The notes beneath the pieces were generated by a model. The model worked only from the letters and a program-made list of their open reading frames with translations, was not told the origin of the DNA and made no database searches. A stretch of DNA of 64,000 nt from NCBI GenBank assembly GCA_963971225.1, contig OZ020267.1, positions 69,663,718 to 69,727,717 of the forward strand, written 5' to 3'. Shown here piece by piece: positions 1-11,556 of the stretch (position 1 is its first letter; every line of letters begins with the position of its first letter). The stretch comes from Melieria omissa. Its lineage: Eukaryota; Arthropoda; Insecta; Diptera; Ulidiidae. A program made the translations under genes and the position numbers.

Positions 1-140
1 AATTACTTCTTTGAAATACTTTAATCTACCTATGTAAGGAAATAATTTGAACATTTGTAATTAATTCCACTTTGTAAACGAATTGAAGAAATAATATACT
101 CCTCGAAACGCAGATAGCGTCTAGAGACAAAGGAAAAAAA

Positions 141-175
141 AACCTAACCTAACCTAACCTAACATAACCTAACCT
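141..175. repeat. short CCTAA (TTAGG-type) pentamer array
   Basis: About six CCTAA pentamers in a row, two degenerate. The same pentamer in the other orientation (TTAGG) occurs at the end of the repeated block near 6921, 23600 and 24833. TTAGG is the ancestral insect telomere unit, which Diptera no longer use at telomeres; these short interstitial tracts probably have no telomeric role. Confidence 0.7.
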
Positions 176-1860
176 TAAGCCAATGAGTTCTTCTTTGTAG
201 CTAATATAATCTTGGCCCATGTAACCATCGATGGACAGTAAGCATAGTAACATTTCAACTCTTAAACATTTCAAAATATTTCAATATCTGAGAATCCCTT
301 ATAAAAAATCATCCGATAAATTTAACCAAAGTCACAACATAACTTATAACCACACGTGTCTTTTAAAAACTACCACAAATATTAACGCTTAATAACAAAA
401 ACAAAAACAACAACACAAAACAAAACATCACGCAATAACATTTAAATGTGCTAACGAAATTTCAACAATAACCACAACAGATGCGTCCAACGCCAAATTA
501 AATTTTCAATAAAATAAATATTTACATATATCATTAAAGTGGCACATCCTGGCCGTCGAAAGCCAACACACACACACACAGATCTGCTTGCATACAGCAA
601 CCTCGCAGACACAGCTGTGCCAGTGTCGCACACCCCAACAGTCTGTCGTCTTCATTTTATTATTCCACATGCATTGTTATTGTTGAGCTTATTTTGGGCC
701 AACTTTTCCTGCAAATATTTTCGGTAAAGGATTTGTCGCAGTAGGTACAAACAGTGCGACAGCGACCCAAACAGACAACGAGAACGCGCGAAAAAAAAGC
801 GAAAGTATGCGCACACAGCCAACTCGCAGCGATGCGGCAAGGACACGCAGCACACGCACACATACATACACACACACACACACGTCATGGGCGTGTTGTC
901 TGCGCCGCAATGTTCGCTTGTTGTTAGGGCTTCGTTGTTGTTGTTGTTGGCCTTATGATGAACATTATTATGATTGTTGTATTTGTCAGAGTACACGACA
1001 GCGCAGCTGACAGCCGAAAGGGTTTTGCTGGCAAATTTTCAATGCGCCGCCAAAGGTTGGCGAAAAAATTCCATTACAACAATGCCAACAACAACAACAC
1101 CACTTGGCAGATTGAACACAGCACGCGCCAAGTTTCGCGCCCAGTTTGAAATACTTTTTGCGTTCTTTCATTTCTGATATTTTTTTGTTTTTGTTTTGAG
1201 TCGCAGATCGACCTTTTTGCGCAGCAATGACGATAAAATTCAATCATTTCGCAAATATGGCCAATCATTTTCATTATCACCGGCGCCTGTGGAAAATTTT
1301 TGTATTTCTTTTCAACTTGTTCATAAAAATCACCTGCCATATCGGTTTTTGAATTTGTTTTTTTTTTTTTTGGTCTACGTAGCAACGAAAAATTTCTGGC
1401 AACAACAAAACATTTCAAGTGACAAAAATAAAATAAAATCTGTTGACGCATTTTGCAATGTTTACTTTTTTCAATCACTTTTTTTGGAGTTGTTGTGCTA
1501 CGAAAAGTAAATTTTGTTGCTGCTATGCAACAGACAGACAGACTATAGCATTTTATGGCTGGCCAGATTGCAATTTGTGCCACCCACATGTCGCCTACAT
1601 GACTGCAACATTGCAACGACAAAACATAACAAAAAATTCTGCGAAAAAATATCGAAAATATCGGCCAACGGCAGTGCGTGATTTTTTAACCATTTCGAAA
1701 TTCCTGCAGCCGACTGCTGCAAGGCAATATTTCAATATTTTTCAACACTTGTACGGACAGATTTGCGTTGATGTTAATTGTTGGAGCACAAAAGCTGAAA
1801 GGAGACAATGGTTTTTCCAACATTTGTGCAACAAGAACATTTTTCAATAATGAAACTAAT

Positions 1861-1892
1861 TCAAAACAATTTTACTGATAAAATTGTTTTGA
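1861..1892. repeat. perfect inverted repeat (hairpin)
   Basis: Two 14-bp arms (TCAAAACAATTTTA and its complement) flank a 4-base CTGA loop. AT-rich, no adjacent gene; could be cruciform-prone or the core of a small palindromic element. Confidence 0.8.
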
Positions 1893-3739
1893 CTTTTAAA
1901 ATGTAAATTGTTTTGAGTTTAAGCTTTATAGATTTTTACCATCAGTTTCAATATTTTTTTTTACTGAGAATGTTGTCATTTTTACTTTAGTTTTATCAGA
2001 TTTATCATAATTTAATTGGCAGTCAGGTTGATTGAAAGACACTTCTCTCAGTTATACCAAGTGGAATATTACACGGAAATGTCGCGCCTCACTATATGCT
2101 ACAAAATGACAACTTTCCAGGAATCCAGTGATGTCATACTATTGTATCATCAGTAGTGAGTTAAATCTCCATACAATTTACGATTTCAAAAAAATTAATT
2201 CAAGTGCGTTTAAAGCAGCTTGACTGAATAAAAATCCTTATAAGCCGTCAGAAAAAAATTTCTAAATTGTTAGTAAAAATGAAAAAATTGTCAGTAAAAA
2301 TGACAACATTGTCAGTAAAAATACGCAGTGAAACTTAACAAATTGTCAATTGAAATTACAAGATTGTCAGTAGTCAGTAATGAGTGAAATCTCCATACAA
2401 TTTACGTTTAAAGCAGCTTGACTGAACAAAAATCCTATAAGCTGTCAGAAAAAAATTTCTAAATTGTCAGTAAAAATTACAAAAAGGTCAGATCAAAGGT
2501 CAAAGATTGTCAAATAAAACAATGGTCAGTCAAACTGATAAAACTGTCAGTAGAAATTACGAAAATTGCAAAATTTGCAGTGACAATGAAAACGAACTCA
2601 AAGATTTATTGGCTAGAAAGCATGTGAAGCTGGTGAACAGTGAAACACACAGCTCCATGCCTACTTCGATCTCTGCCCTATATCTACATTTTCATATGTA
2701 AGCATTGAGAGACCACACAGTGCGATTGAATCTGAGACAATACGAAGACAGTTAAAACCTCTGAGCCTCTTCTTCGCTGAGCTCATATTCAAAATGGAAG
2801 GTTCGTGAAAACTAAGGGTCTCAGAATCTTTATCGGGTAGTTCAAATTATTGTTGGATGAGCGTTTATGGTCTGTTTCGTTGATTCAAGCCATACTATCT
2901 TTAACACTCAGCAATGAAAGATGAAATGACAATGAAAAATTTTGAACTCCTTCACATAATAATTAAAAATCCATGGTTATCAGTTTAAAGGCTCCCATTT
3001 CACGATCTTCATCTGCTCTCTCTTGTAGTCTATGTTAGTCATCGAATAAGTTCAGATTCGGTTTAACGTTATGTCGGAAACTGCTCATCAAAGGCTTAAC
3101 AGATCACAGTATCTTAGGATCTAAGCCGAGGTGATGAATCAGCAACAGAAACGATATCCATTGAAGAAGTCTGCATACATTTTCGTCGTAGTCAAATCAG
3201 GCTATCATTACAGAACTGTATGTTATGGGTCTCGCCTTATAAATGACAACTCTCAGGGCGTCTACTGTGATAATGAAGAAAAACCAAAGATGTTTTCGTT
3301 GTATTTCTATCAGTCTGCTCACCGTAGACATCACAGCTCTGTAGAGATCAGGACTGTAGACATCAGAACTTTGTGTTATGACTCTTATCTCATTAAATGG
3401 CACCTCTTGTCCGCAGTATTGTCTGCATCAGAAATGGTAATGAAAAACTAGAATGTAATGCGCACTGCAACCTAGTTAGGTTTATTGTGCCCCTTGAATC
3501 ATCTGGTGTTTTATGTGCCCAGGTATTGAATCAGATCTTTCTGCGATATTTGCATCAGGTCCTCATCACCGAGAATATGTTTCCCTAGAAACTTTGCACG
3601 TCTGTGTGCCAGGGCTGGGCAGTTTATGAAAAAATATAAACAATATCCATTGAAGAACATTTTCATTGTAATTTCATCAGTCTCCCCATTGAAATCATCC
3701 CAGAACTCAATGTCATAAGTCCAATTTTGTTATAAGACA

Positions 3740-3960
3740 ACTCTCGCTTGCAGTGATATCTGCAGAAGCTGTGGTAATGAAAAAGAGACAGAAAGGATAC
3801 AACACTTCCTATGACACTGCGCAGCTCTATAGGAAAGTAATAGCTTTTTTGGGGGTTCTAGGTTATTGTTTTATCCTAGAAATACAGAAAAAGGCAAATT
3901 GGGTCATTCATTCAAGGAGACTGTAGAATATTGCTGGTAAGAGATAGTAAGATACTTTAT
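3740..3960 (+). pseudogene. LINE 3' end remnant (C-terminal Cys/His motif)
   Basis: Forward translation from about 3755 reads DICRSCGNEKETERIQHFL, a stop, then HCAAL. This matches the C-x2-C...H-x4-C motif at the C terminus of jockey/R1-type non-LTR reverse transcriptase proteins. One in-frame stop breaks it. The preceding 3050-3740 contains two diverged repeats of the same kind of sequence (both include ACAATATCCATTGAAGAA or close variants). A parallel copy lies near 20440-20640. Confidence 0.55.
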
Positions 3961-4208
3961 TGTCCATTTGAAAAGGCTTACATGGGACTTTTTCGGGAAT
4001 CCGACAGCTGACACTCTACGCAACATAACCTAACTTAAACTACCCACAGCTTTACAATTTCGTAATTTTTGAACATTAATTTGTTATATTTTTGGTAATA
4101 AAATGTTTGGTAAGATGTGGAAATTCATTAACACATGAGGAAAAGTACTCCAGAAAAATCTGTAAAGCCTTCAGGAAAAAAATATTTTACAAACAATACA
4201 AACATTTG

Positions 4209-5401
4209 ATAAATTCATAAAAATGGATTTTTTAACAACTTAGCCAACAATCAGTAGTTATGCCCGTCGTTGCGAAGCATTGTCTTGGTTCTGGTAGGAT
4301 TCCCAATGCTGGAAATACATAATTTAAAAGGATTAAAAAGAAATAATTTAACGATTCAAAGAGAATAACAAATCGCTTCAACTATTAAAGATAATGTTGA
4401 CAGCACGGACCCCAAGTCACTGTTGGACAATGTTCCTAGTGGTGTAGGATTAAAGCTTTTTTTGGAAGCAATAAGGCAGCAAAAAATAGTGGAATGGAGG
4501 ACTTTAACACGCATCCGTCGTTAACAAAAAGTTACGAAAGAGTCGTTTGTCAAATCATCAAAAACAAACGTCAAAAAATATCAATGCAAAGTAGTAGTTA
4601 AAAAGGAAAAGGGAGGGGAAGTTTATTTTTGTTTGTGTTTTGCCAGTGAGCCAAAATCTCATTCGATTTCGTGAAAAAATAAAGGCGCAATGACAGTTTG
4701 AATTCGGAAATTGTGTCAAATTGACACAAACGACGGATGCGTGTTAAAAAAGAAAATTGTGTATATAATTTTTTTAATTTATAATTTTTTCTATAGAATT
4801 TTTTTCAACAAACCTGTTGGTCAGAGTAATATTTACAAATGAGACGAGCAACTGTTTTTCTATGCCTTTTATACGTTATTAAACTCCTTCAAAAATAGCT
4901 CAAATAAGAAAACACAAGCAAGAAACAAATTTATAGACATTGATTTTTTTGATAACTTAGCCAACAATCAGTACATAGTTATGCCCGTCGTTGCGAAGCA
5001 TTGCATTGGTTCTGGTAGGATTCCCAATGCTGGAAATACATAATTTAAAAGGATTAAAAAGAATTGATTTCACAATTTAAAGAGAATAACAAATCGCTTC
5101 AAGTATTAAAGATAATGTTGACAGCAAGGACCCCCAGTCACTGTTGGACAATGTTCCTAGTGGTGTAGGATTAAAGCTTTTTTTGGAAGTAAAAAGGCAG
5201 CAAAAAATAGTGGAATGGAGGACTTTAAAAAAGAAAATTGTGTATATAATTTTTTTTATTTATAATTTTTTCTATAGAATTTTTTTCAACAAACCTGTTG
5301 GTCAGAGAAATATTTACAAATGATACGAGCAACTGTTTTTCTATGCCTTTTATACGTTTTTAAACTAACTCAAAAATAGCTCAAATAAGAAAACACAAGC
5401 A
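4209..5401. repeat. tandem duplication, two units
   Basis: Unit 1 begins near 4209 and unit 2 near 4930; both contain the same ~470-bp sequence, including the phrase AATGCTGGAAATACATAA. Unit 1 is longer because a 236-bp MITE sits in it. Unit 2 retains the empty site (ACTTTAAAAAAG near 5222). The pair is repeated in block copy B at about 20900-22080. Confidence 0.85.
4508..4743. mobile_element. 236-bp TTAA-flanked MITE
   Basis: The ends are perfect 15-bp inverted repeats (CACGCATCCGTCGTT). Both sides carry TTAA (4504-4507 and 4744-4747). The neighbouring tandem unit has a single TTAA at the same position, which proves insertion. TTAA targeting points to piggyBac-type mobilisation; the element is non-coding. 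Confidence 0.9.
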
Positions 5402-6395
5402 ACCATTGAACAATTTTCAAAGTAGAAATTTTGAAAATCAATTTTCATTCGCTAAAAACATTTCAACGTGAATTTGTTGCATGAGAAATTCTCAATTCAA
5501 AAAATATTTTGGAACATTTTCAATAGTGCGAACTTTGACGAAGCTGAAACTGAGCATTTGCAACAGTGCCAATTTTGGTGAAGTTGTTACTGGAACTTGG
5601 AACACATTTTAATGTGAACCGGTTATAAGAAGACTTAATGAAGTTTTGGAGAACATTTTCAATAGCGTTTATTATGGTGAAGCTGACAATGGAACTAGAG
5701 ATGGTAAAACTTGAAGGATAAACTGAGATTACATTTCTTTGTCAGATTAAAAAAATCAGACCACACTCATTCTACTATTTTTTTATAGGTTATGTTTGGG
5801 TTTGGGAACCAATTGCGGAGAAGCCCATAGTTCTACTGAAAGTGGCTTGGCTTTTGGTTTTGAGTAGCCGAAGAAGGCACAGAAGAAAGAACGCGCTGAA
5901 AAACATTGAACCATTTGCTCACTCAGATAAAATTGAGAAGCAGTCAGCAAAGAGTTTACTTCTATTATCTCTGTTAAATCTGTAAGGATGCTTGAAATGT
6001 TTCAATCACTTCAAAGCTTTCGACACTGACATAGAAAGTGCAATCATAATCAATTCCAGCTCTTCTTTGTGGTGACAAGTTCTAGTATAAAAGGTACTAA
6101 GTGTTTAGTGGAAACTCCTTTAAGTGCCTTTGCAGCTTTACAGCCTTTACAGATCTTTTAAACTATAAAAAATCAGTTGTTCTTTTCCTAAATAATTTTG
6201 CCCAAATCGACCCTTAAATTGTAACCAAAAGTCGACTAATTCATTAGTCACTGCTGATTAATCAATTCTATCGAGGAGATCATTAAAAACTTAAATATTC
6301 TATAAATATATTCCATGATTACGCTGCCCTCGTCAATAATTATTTGTATTTTCTATAGAAGAAAGAAAACAATTATTAAAGCATTATTTGTATCA

Positions 6396-6650
6396 TTTCA
6401 CTCTTAATGCATCCAACATATTCTTTTTTTTAAGCCTTCCGTGGTAATTCTTTTCAATTATTTGTATCATTTCACTCTTAATGCATCCAACATATTCTTT
6501 TTTTAACGCCTTCAGACGTAACTCTCTTCGATTTTTTCTCATTTCACTCTTAATGCATCCAACATATTTTTTTTTAACGCCCTCTGTCGCAATTCTTTTC
6601 ATATTTTTATGATTTCACTCCGAATGCATCCAACATATTTGCCGATGTAT
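6396..6650. repeat. ~72-bp minisatellite, four units
   Basis: Units share CTTAATGCATCCAACATAT followed by a T run and a variable tail. The repeat also appears at 23060-23310 and again near 24440-24560. Confidence 0.85.
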
Positions 6651-6946
6651 TTTTTTTAAGTCTCTCTACGCCTTTTGTCGTCCTTTTTTATATTTGTTTT
6701 CTCCTGGCTCTGGAAATGTTGTTTAATGACCGATTCCTTATTTGCACCAACGTCCTGGACTACAATATCTTCTTCCTAGCCTTCGTAGCCTCAACACGTT
6801 CAATCTCGTTGAAATCCTTTATCCTGTAGCAGAATCATCTCAATGCTCTCAACAATCCTTAAAATCCTTTAACATTTGGCCTGGTATTTTGTCTCAGTCT
6901 GCTTCAAGCCACCATTGATTGTTAGGTTAGGTTAGGTTATTGATTG

Positions 6947-7276
6947 TTACTTCGATCCATAGAGTCGGTGAACCCCAAGAGTTTCTTTTTCATTACGCGA
7001 TATTGGTTCATTTTTCGGATGAAATTGGCTTGCATTTTCTTCGCTCTCGATTGTGTCGTCCAATTCAATGACTTCTGTTCGTTGCCCACCAGGCTGCATA
7101 GAAGCTTTGACTTCTAGGGGTTCACCGACACTAGTGTCATTTGAGCTCATGCCTTGAAATGCCTCAGCGATTGATGAATCATCCGATTCGTTGGCTCCAT
7201 CCTCCCCTGGTTCGAAATCGCTGCTTTCGTATCGAAACTTGAGACTGTGTCGATACGCTCGACACACTTGGCGCAT
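6947..7276 (-). pseudogene. copia-type pol, N-terminal stub
   Basis: The first ~98 residues match the start of the pol frame at 29617 (MRQVCRAYRHSLKF...). The frame then runs into unrelated sequence (ending GVHRLYGSK) where the duplicated block is fused. All reverse transcriptase and RNase H sequence is missing. Confidence 0.8.
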
Positions 7277-8291
7277 GCTTATCTCCCTGGTTATCCTGGC
7301 TGTTGTGACTACTCACATCGAAAGCCATGCCGTGGGGCTTCGGCGGAACCTGACCGTGGGCATACTTCCCCATTTTTGCCCTAGTCAGGACACCAGCTAG
7401 TCCCATGCGCTGGTCCTCCGCATCGACTTTAATGTCATCGCACTTTTGCTGATTATACTTCATAACGGATACCGAATCTTCAAAGGATATATCATCAACA
7501 GAACCCTCAGTCATCGACTTGCTTATTTCTGTGTCTGCAGCATCGTCAGCAGCGCCAACAACGAGGTGATTGCGCGCATACCAATCCTCCACCTTGCGTT
7601 TCGCAAAATCATCACGATCATCATTCAGCGAAATGTTTCTGCTGTTTGTGTTGTCGCGGCGCGTAACCGAATAGGGGGAGACGCGATTTGTGCCATACTT
7701 CAAATTACCGCTGTTTGACAGCCAGGGCGGTATCTTTGTGGCCTTCAACGTCGTGCATACCTTGCGGAAATCTGATCCCGCATCCACCGCCAGATTCATG
7801 GCCTTTAGATATTCACTCACTCGGAATCTCTCGCCGGTTTGGTTCATAACTATCAACTCACCCCAAGTCTGTTCGTTGCTTTCAAACTCTTCCACGAATT
7901 CAATAGAGTCAGCATCACTTAACAGCTTGTCTAGGGTGTCGCACGCACGCTGGCACCATTGCTCTTTGGCGGTCATCACTGCACGACTCTCCATGAAATC
8001 AAACTCCTTCTCGCCTGGCAACACTCCAGCCAATCCGCCGCAGCGCACATGGTCCACTGGCCGTGCCAACTTTTCCGGCAAGCGAAAAATATGCTCAGGA
8101 GTCGTCTGAAAAGGGAATCCGTGGTCTAGTGCCCACATTATATATTCACCGCTTTGCTGCATGTTTCTGCTAAAATTCGCTTTTTCATCCACACGCGCCC
8201 TTATCAATTTATTCCAGCCGAGAAAGTTCACAGCCACAACTGCGTTAACCGACGGTCGTATGGAATAAGCAGCAGACCTGATGCAGCCCAT
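7179..8291 (-). CDS. unknown 370-residue ORF inside copia-type element (copy A)
   Basis: The ATG lies within the presumed primer-binding site, two bases inside the LTR edge region; the open frame runs through the LTR, but the internal ATG is the more sensible start. The protein has an acidic, Ser/Asp-rich C-terminal half and a short internal repeat (GGLAGVLPGEKEF versus MGLAGVLTRAKMG). I see no gag zinc knuckle, no DSG protease motif and no integrase HHCC or DDE pattern, although copia elements normally encode all of these here. Identity unknown: a rearranged gag-like region or captured host sequence. Nearly identical in copy C (29520-30632). Confidence 0.6.
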   Translation of the reverse strand: MGCIRSAAYSIRPSVNAVVAVNFLGWNKLIRARVDEKANFSRNMQQSGEYIMWALDHGFPFQTTPEHIFRLPEKLARPVDHVRCGGLAGVLPGEKEFDFMESRAVMTAKEQWCQRACDTLDKLLSDADSIEFVEEFESNEQTWGELIVMNQTGERFRVSEYLKAMNLAVDAGSDFRKVCTTLKATKIPPWLSNSGNLKYGTNRVSPYSVTRRDNTNSRNISLNDDRDDFAKRKVEDWYARNHLVVGAADDAADTEISKSMTEGSVDDISFEDSVSVMKYNQQKCDDIKVDAEDQRMGLAGVLTRAKMGKYAHGQVPPKPHGMAFDVSSHNSQDNQGDKHAPSVSSVSTQSQVSIRKQRFRTRGGWSQRIG

Positions 8292-8295
8292 AACC

Positions 8296-8425
8296 TGATG
8301 CAGATGTTGGTTGATAAAATAAAAAGCACGTCTTACGTCTTGTTGTGTTAAAGTGTCAAGGAAGAAGAAGAAAATTTTATTCACCATATTGTGTGACATT
8401 CGCAATGAATGCGCTCAATGTAACA
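8296..8425 (-). repeat. copia-type 5' LTR (130 bp, copy A)
   Basis: Read on the minus strand it begins TGTTACATTG and ends CATCTGCATCA, i.e. TG...CA. By eye it is identical to the LTR at 30637-30766. It is followed inside by GGTTATGGGCTGC, which resembles the copia primer site complementary to an internal stretch of initiator tRNA-Met. Confidence 0.85.
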
Positions 8426-8479
8426 AAGTTATTATAAACTAATCTTTGAAACTTTGTAAAGAAAACTCGTAGATGTAGT

Positions 8480-8800
8480 TCAGAATCTACGAATATAAGG
8501 AAATCTTTCTACATACTTTGTTTGTGTGGAGACGTCTTGTGTGCAGGAGGATTCGTCCCAAGACAGTAAATACTCTACTGCCATTGGAACAGCATCCTTT
8601 GCCCATAGCCGCCTCTTCGAGTCAGTTTCGAAATCCCTGGGTGAAAAATGCACAGCGCATACTTTTGAAGTAGCGCTCAATTCTTCACCACAGGCCTGGC
8701 TCCACTTCCTCCGTTCTATTTCACTCGCCGGGAGATGGTATAAAGCTATACCACTTTTTGTCCACGTTTTCTTGCGCAGAAAAAATTTTGCCTTGGGCAT
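8480..8800 (-). pseudogene. THAP-domain exon of a P-element-like transposase (copy A)
   Basis: Translation shows the second half of a THAP domain: ALYHLPASEIERRKW, then CAVHF (the C-x2-H zinc ligands) and the AVP box (KDAVP). The first Cys pair is absent in this frame; a different frame over the T6 run near 8780 would supply C...C, so a frameshift is possible. A splice donor (GTATGT) falls after STQTK, and the copia element sits in the following intron. In P elements this domain is the DNA-binding N terminus of the transposase. No downstream transposase exon remains in copy A. Confidence 0.7.
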
Positions 8801-9838
8801 GATTGGAAAATATATCGAAATTACACAGTTTTATTTCAAATATAAAATTGAAATATAACTGTCATATAACCTCAAATAAGCATCAGTGTTGAATTTATAT
8901 TTTTTAATGAAAAGCAATAAACAATTACTACTTTTTTTTTGTTTACTTAGAAATAAAATGTACTTTTGTAAAGAAGCAACATTGTTATTTCGGGGAGCAT
9001 TTTCCTCAAAATACGCTCTGACAACCGAGAACTTACACCAAAGTAAATCCTATGGTCAGTTTAAAATTTGAATTTGAAATTAATTTTTTATATTTTTACA
9101 CAAAAGCTGACTGGACACAAGAAAATTTTGTTTTGATCGGGTGTTGTTTGCAATGGAATGCGATATATTGTAGCGCTGCACGGCCGAGAGTATATGATTG
9201 TGGGCGCTTAACATCACCGGACCTCGCTCCACCACGAACAACTCCTCCAGCATGGCCAACTCAGTCAGCAGCCCGGGCGGTCGCCGGCCAACGAGTCGGA
9301 GTCGGACATTTGTAAAAATAATTTTGTGAGCAATGACAGTTCGATTTTTGTCTTCGGGGTGAATATTTACACTTTCTGTGAAGAAGGTGGCAATTTAAGT
9401 TGATGTAGAGTTGATATTTCTGTTACACATGTTTGGTATAGAAATGTTGCAAAATGGATAATTTTTGAAAAGTTTTGGATTTTTTTTTAAATAGTTTAAC
9501 CACTTCAGCTACATTTAAATATTCAGCCATAGGTACAGAAATGTTCAATTGAACTCAAATGCATTCCGAACTCAAATGCATTCCGATTTAAAAATCGCGC
9601 ATATAAATGTTGTACATTAATATATGTTATATACACATTTGTAGTGCTTATTAAGAGTTATGAAGATAGACAAAATTATATTTAAATAAAATTCTTGACA
9701 TAATTTATAAGGAATAACTTTTTTGATAGCATTTTTCCTTGCACTGAAGCAAAATTACATTGACATTGATTCCGAATGTTCAATGTTTACATAATCAAAT
9801 TTCATACACAAAAAGCAATTTCTATTTCAAAAAGCAAA
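8801..9838. other. non-coding 5' flank of the THAP exon (copy A)
   Basis: AT-rich, no coding signal. It matches 31142-32183 almost throughout, with small indels and substitutions, so it belongs to the duplicated segment. It ends at AAA (9836-9838), where the 8.4-kb transposon begins. Confidence 0.7.
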
Positions 9839-10446
9839 CCCTGTCAGACAGCAACTGGTTATATAACCGTACATATAACCGTTTGTATTCACTGCGCTTT
9901 CGGTTACCTCCCCTATATAGTTTCTTAAGAGCGGTGGGAAAAAAGTAACCGAAAGTCTTGTGTACGTGTGAGCTTCCATCTCGTTTCCACTCATGTAGCT
10001 TATAGAAAAGCTAATTATATATTCGTCTCGCTCACTTATTGGTTACCAGCAGGGACGGACGCAGGGGGGTGGTCCGGGGGGTCCGGACCCCCCCCGAAAT
10101 CTCAGACTTTTTCAAAACCCCTTACAGCACACGGTCTTTCAACCGCATAAACTAAATCCACATCACAAGTTGGTACATTACAAATATGATTCATTCCACT
10201 TTATTTCGTAATTTTCAGTTTATTTTCACAACTTTTCTGGTCAAGATCACAGTAGTAATTGAGTGTTATTATCATGCCACATGTATTAATAGTACTATCG
10301 TTAGACGACTCGCAACCTACTGTAGTGCGAGAAAGATGCATTTTTCGTTTGTTTATTTTTTGACAGTTTGACAGAAAAAGTCACAAAACGTTTGCAATAG
10401 AAGATTTTACAGCCAGATATACAGGCTTTTTCAAATTTGTGGGACA

Positions 10447-10644
10447 CTACCGGTCACAGTTGCCTCTAGTGAACGGTCCTTCTCCACTTTGCGAAGGTTA
10501 AAAACTTACTTGCGCAACCGGAATGGAGAGGAACGACTGAATGGACTGGCGCTTCGTAACTTTCACAGAGATGTGAATGTTACCAGTGATCAAATTCTGG
10601 ATATTCTCGCAAAAAGAACAAGAAGAATTGACATCACTCTGTAA
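10447..10644 (+). pseudogene. hAT transposase, C-terminal dimerisation domain fragment
   Basis: The forward frame reads VTVASSERSFSTLRRLKTYL, then RNRNGEERLNGLALRNFHRD, ending in TAA. This is the hallmark hAT C-terminal (dimerisation) motif of transposases related to the TTF-type/ZMYM1-like group. About 65 codons remain and the catalytic core is missing. It lies in the expected place, just inside the hAT right part before the mariner insertions. Confidence 0.85.
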
Positions 10645-10737
10645 ATACTCTGCCTAATATTAAAGGCAGTAAATCATATGTATTGCAATTTCATCCTTTG
10701 ATTCGTGTACTGTCAATTAATGCTTCTTATACCAGTA

Positions 10738-11465
10738 TGCGCCTATGAAACCGGTAATTATTTTTGAAAAAACACGTTTATTGTGAGGAAATGATTACAA
10801 TTTTATTCTTCAAAGTAATGGCCATCGCTAGCTACACATTTTTCCCATCTCTCAGGCAATTTATGGATGCCTCGCCAAAAAAATGTTTCGTCTTTTGCCT
10901 GAAACCAATCATCGATCCATTTTTGGGCTTCTGCGTGAGAATTGAAGCGCTGTTCCGTTAATGCGTGACCCATCGATGCGAACATGTGATAATCCGAAGG
11001 CGCCAAGTCTGGTGAGTAAGCCGCATGAGCAAGAGCTTCCCAGTTGCACGATGCAACCAATTCTTTGGTGGCTCTAGTGCGGTGTGGTGGTGCGTTGTCA
11101 TCGAGGAAAATCACTTTGTGTTGCCTGGCTTCATATTCTGGGCGTTTTTGGCGTACAGCACGGTTCAAATCGGCCAATTGTTGTTGGTAACGTTCACCGT
11201 TAACCGTTTCACCAGGTTTTAGAAGGTGTTTTTCTTCAAATGGTAACACAAAATTAACTGTGTCCGCAAATCGTAATTTGTAGGCACGTAATCCGACATT
11301 TTCCGGAGCGTCAAACAATGCGTTGTTGGATGAAACTTGACAAATTGTGAACTGAATATTGTTGACATATGACAGAAGAACTAAACATGACATTTGGTAC
11401 GGTTCCGAAGTTTATAAATATTCGGCTATTTACCGCTAGATGTCGTTACCGGTTTCATAGGCGCA
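10738..11465 (-). mobile_element. mariner, internally deleted (728 bp)
   Basis: Inverted ends begin TGCGCCTATGAAACCGGTAA and are flanked by TA on each side (10736-10737, 11466-11467). Full-length mariners are about 1.3 kb, so ~550 bp is missing. Different lineage from its neighbour at 11557. Confidence 0.9.
10803..11393 (-). pseudogene. mariner transposase, central/N-terminal deletion
   Basis: The C-terminal ~130 residues are good mariner: LLKPGETVNGERYQQQL, FLDDNAPPH (second catalytic Asp), YSPDLAPSDYHMF (third Asp) and LPERWEKCVASDGHYF. The helix-turn-helix region and the MDETW block with the first Asp are gone, replaced by a short jumbled N terminus, so it cannot be catalytic. The motif set resembles the rosa/capitata-type mariners of fruit flies. 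Confidence 0.85.
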
Positions 11466-11556
11466 TACCTGGTATTATAAAATATTATAACGTTAAATGA
11501 AATTCCAATTGACTGAAAATAAATTTTTTTTTAATTATGATCACTATTTTTAGCTA

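Larger units (their letters stand above)
1..2240. other. non-coding host-like DNA
   Basis: AT-rich sequence with A and T runs, CAA-rich stretches and two CA dinucleotide tracts near 569-588 and 858-888. Short open frames here are low-complexity translations of those tracts with no recognisable domain. I see no gene. Confidence 0.6.
2304..6960. repeat. long duplicated non-coding block, copy A
   Basis: This 4.7-kb stretch recurs nearly base for base at 18957-23637, and its last ~450 bp a third time at 24427-24878. It holds short repeats built on the motif ATTGTCAGTAAAAAT at its start, a LINE remnant, a tandemly duplicated unit with a TTAA MITE, a ~72-bp minisatellite and a terminal TTAGG tract. 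No convincing coding region. Its right edge (ending GATCCAT) abuts unrelated sequence at 24879, so it behaves as a unit, perhaps a non-autonomous element or an internally rearranged duplication. Confidence 0.85.
6976..8425 (-). mobile_element. copia-type retrotransposon, 5' part (copy A)
   Basis: Minus-strand fragment with the 5' LTR (8296-8425), the internal unknown ORF, and the start of the pol frame, cut off at about 6976 where it meets the duplicated non-coding block. Immediately outside the LTR is AAGTT (8426-8430), exactly as in copy C. A and C therefore descend from one insertion by duplication, not from two insertions. Confidence 0.85.

Noticed and set aside
141..175. Telomere end
   Set aside because: Only six CCTAA units flanked by ordinary DNA, and higher flies lack TTAGG telomeres.
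652..996. Cys/Val-rich open frames near the CA tracts
   Set aside because: They are translations of CA/GT dinucleotide repeats with no domain or start context.
6393..6602. Repetitive basic peptide frame
   Set aside because: Direct translation of the ~72-bp minisatellite.
7191..8109. Plus-strand open frames opposite the copia-type ORF (also 23808-24459 and 29532-30450)
   Set aside because: They mirror the minus-strand coding frame and show no domain; antisense shadows.
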